DNA of 64,000 nt from Haemophilus paraphrohaemolyticus (lineage in GTDB: Bacteria > Pseudomonadota > Gammaproteobacteria > Enterobacterales > Pasteurellaceae): the NCBI RefSeq assembly GCF_002015045.1, contig NZ_MUXX01000002.1, forward strand, positions 97,256 to 161,255, in the 5' to 3' direction. A program made the translations under genes and the position numbers. The notes below the pieces were generated by a model. That model was given only the letters and a program-made list of their open reading frames with translations. It made no database searches and had not been told where the DNA came from. Every line of letters begins with the position of its first letter. Positions within the stretch are counted from its first letter, which is position 1. Below are positions 63,956-64,000 of this stretch, piece after piece.

Positions 63956-64000
63956 GGTAACAGATTGGCAAGCATAGCATACAAAATAATTGCTAAAAGA

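Overview
The window looks like a chromosomal segment of a Pasteurellaceae bacterium from the Actinobacillus/Mannheimia branch. The 9-mer ACAAGCGGT, the Apl-type DNA uptake signal (USS), occurs dozens of times, often as head-to-head inverted pairs that double as transcription terminators. The DNA is AT-rich and gene-dense. I saw no rRNA, tRNA, CRISPR array, insertion sequence or prophage. Almost all genes are recognisable housekeeping or metabolic genes; the species is not determined.

Layout. 1-6.2 kb is a thiamin salvage region: thiM-thiD (thiD runs off the left edge) and thiZ-thiX-thiY-tenA, each behind its own TPP riboswitch, with a Sel1-repeat gene and a decayed Sel1 tail between them. Next come leuB, a small YceK-like lipoprotein gene, and a fadI-fadJ pair whose thiolase and hydratase active sites look altered. 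11-14.5 kb carries modA-modB and the yadG-yadH ABC exporter. 14.6-24.6 kb holds dnaX (with a -1 frameshift site), apt, greA, hemA, der, hldE, surA and rsmA. 25-34.8 kb is a complete glycogen cluster transcribed glgB-glgX-glgC-glgA-glgP. 35-47 kb has lpxB, sohB, relA, two tandem ferritins, a purine permease, proB, a TSUP exporter, nth and sdaA. 47-50.6 kb is thrA-thrB behind a Thr/Ile-rich leader peptide and attenuator. The right end has yajC-secD-secF, cydD, tamA-tamB, envC and gpmA.

How the genes work together. The thi genes import and salvage pyrimidine and thiazole precursors under thiamin pyrophosphate feedback. The glg cluster makes, branches, debranches and phosphorolyses glycogen. tamA/tamB, surA, lpxB, hldE, envC and yajC-secDF all serve envelope building or protein export. 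The two ferritins store iron, and hemA starts haem synthesis.

The most unusual signals are: (1) FadI and the FadJ hydratase domain each lack residues normally required for catalysis; (2) a module of about 174 bp (TPP riboswitch plus USS hairpin) is present twice; (3) two families of structured intergenic repeat each occur twice, and in each family one copy supplies the stop codon of the upstream gene (dnaX, glgB); (4) several operons lack their usual last member next door (no modC, thrC or cydC). No wholly new multi-gene system was evident.
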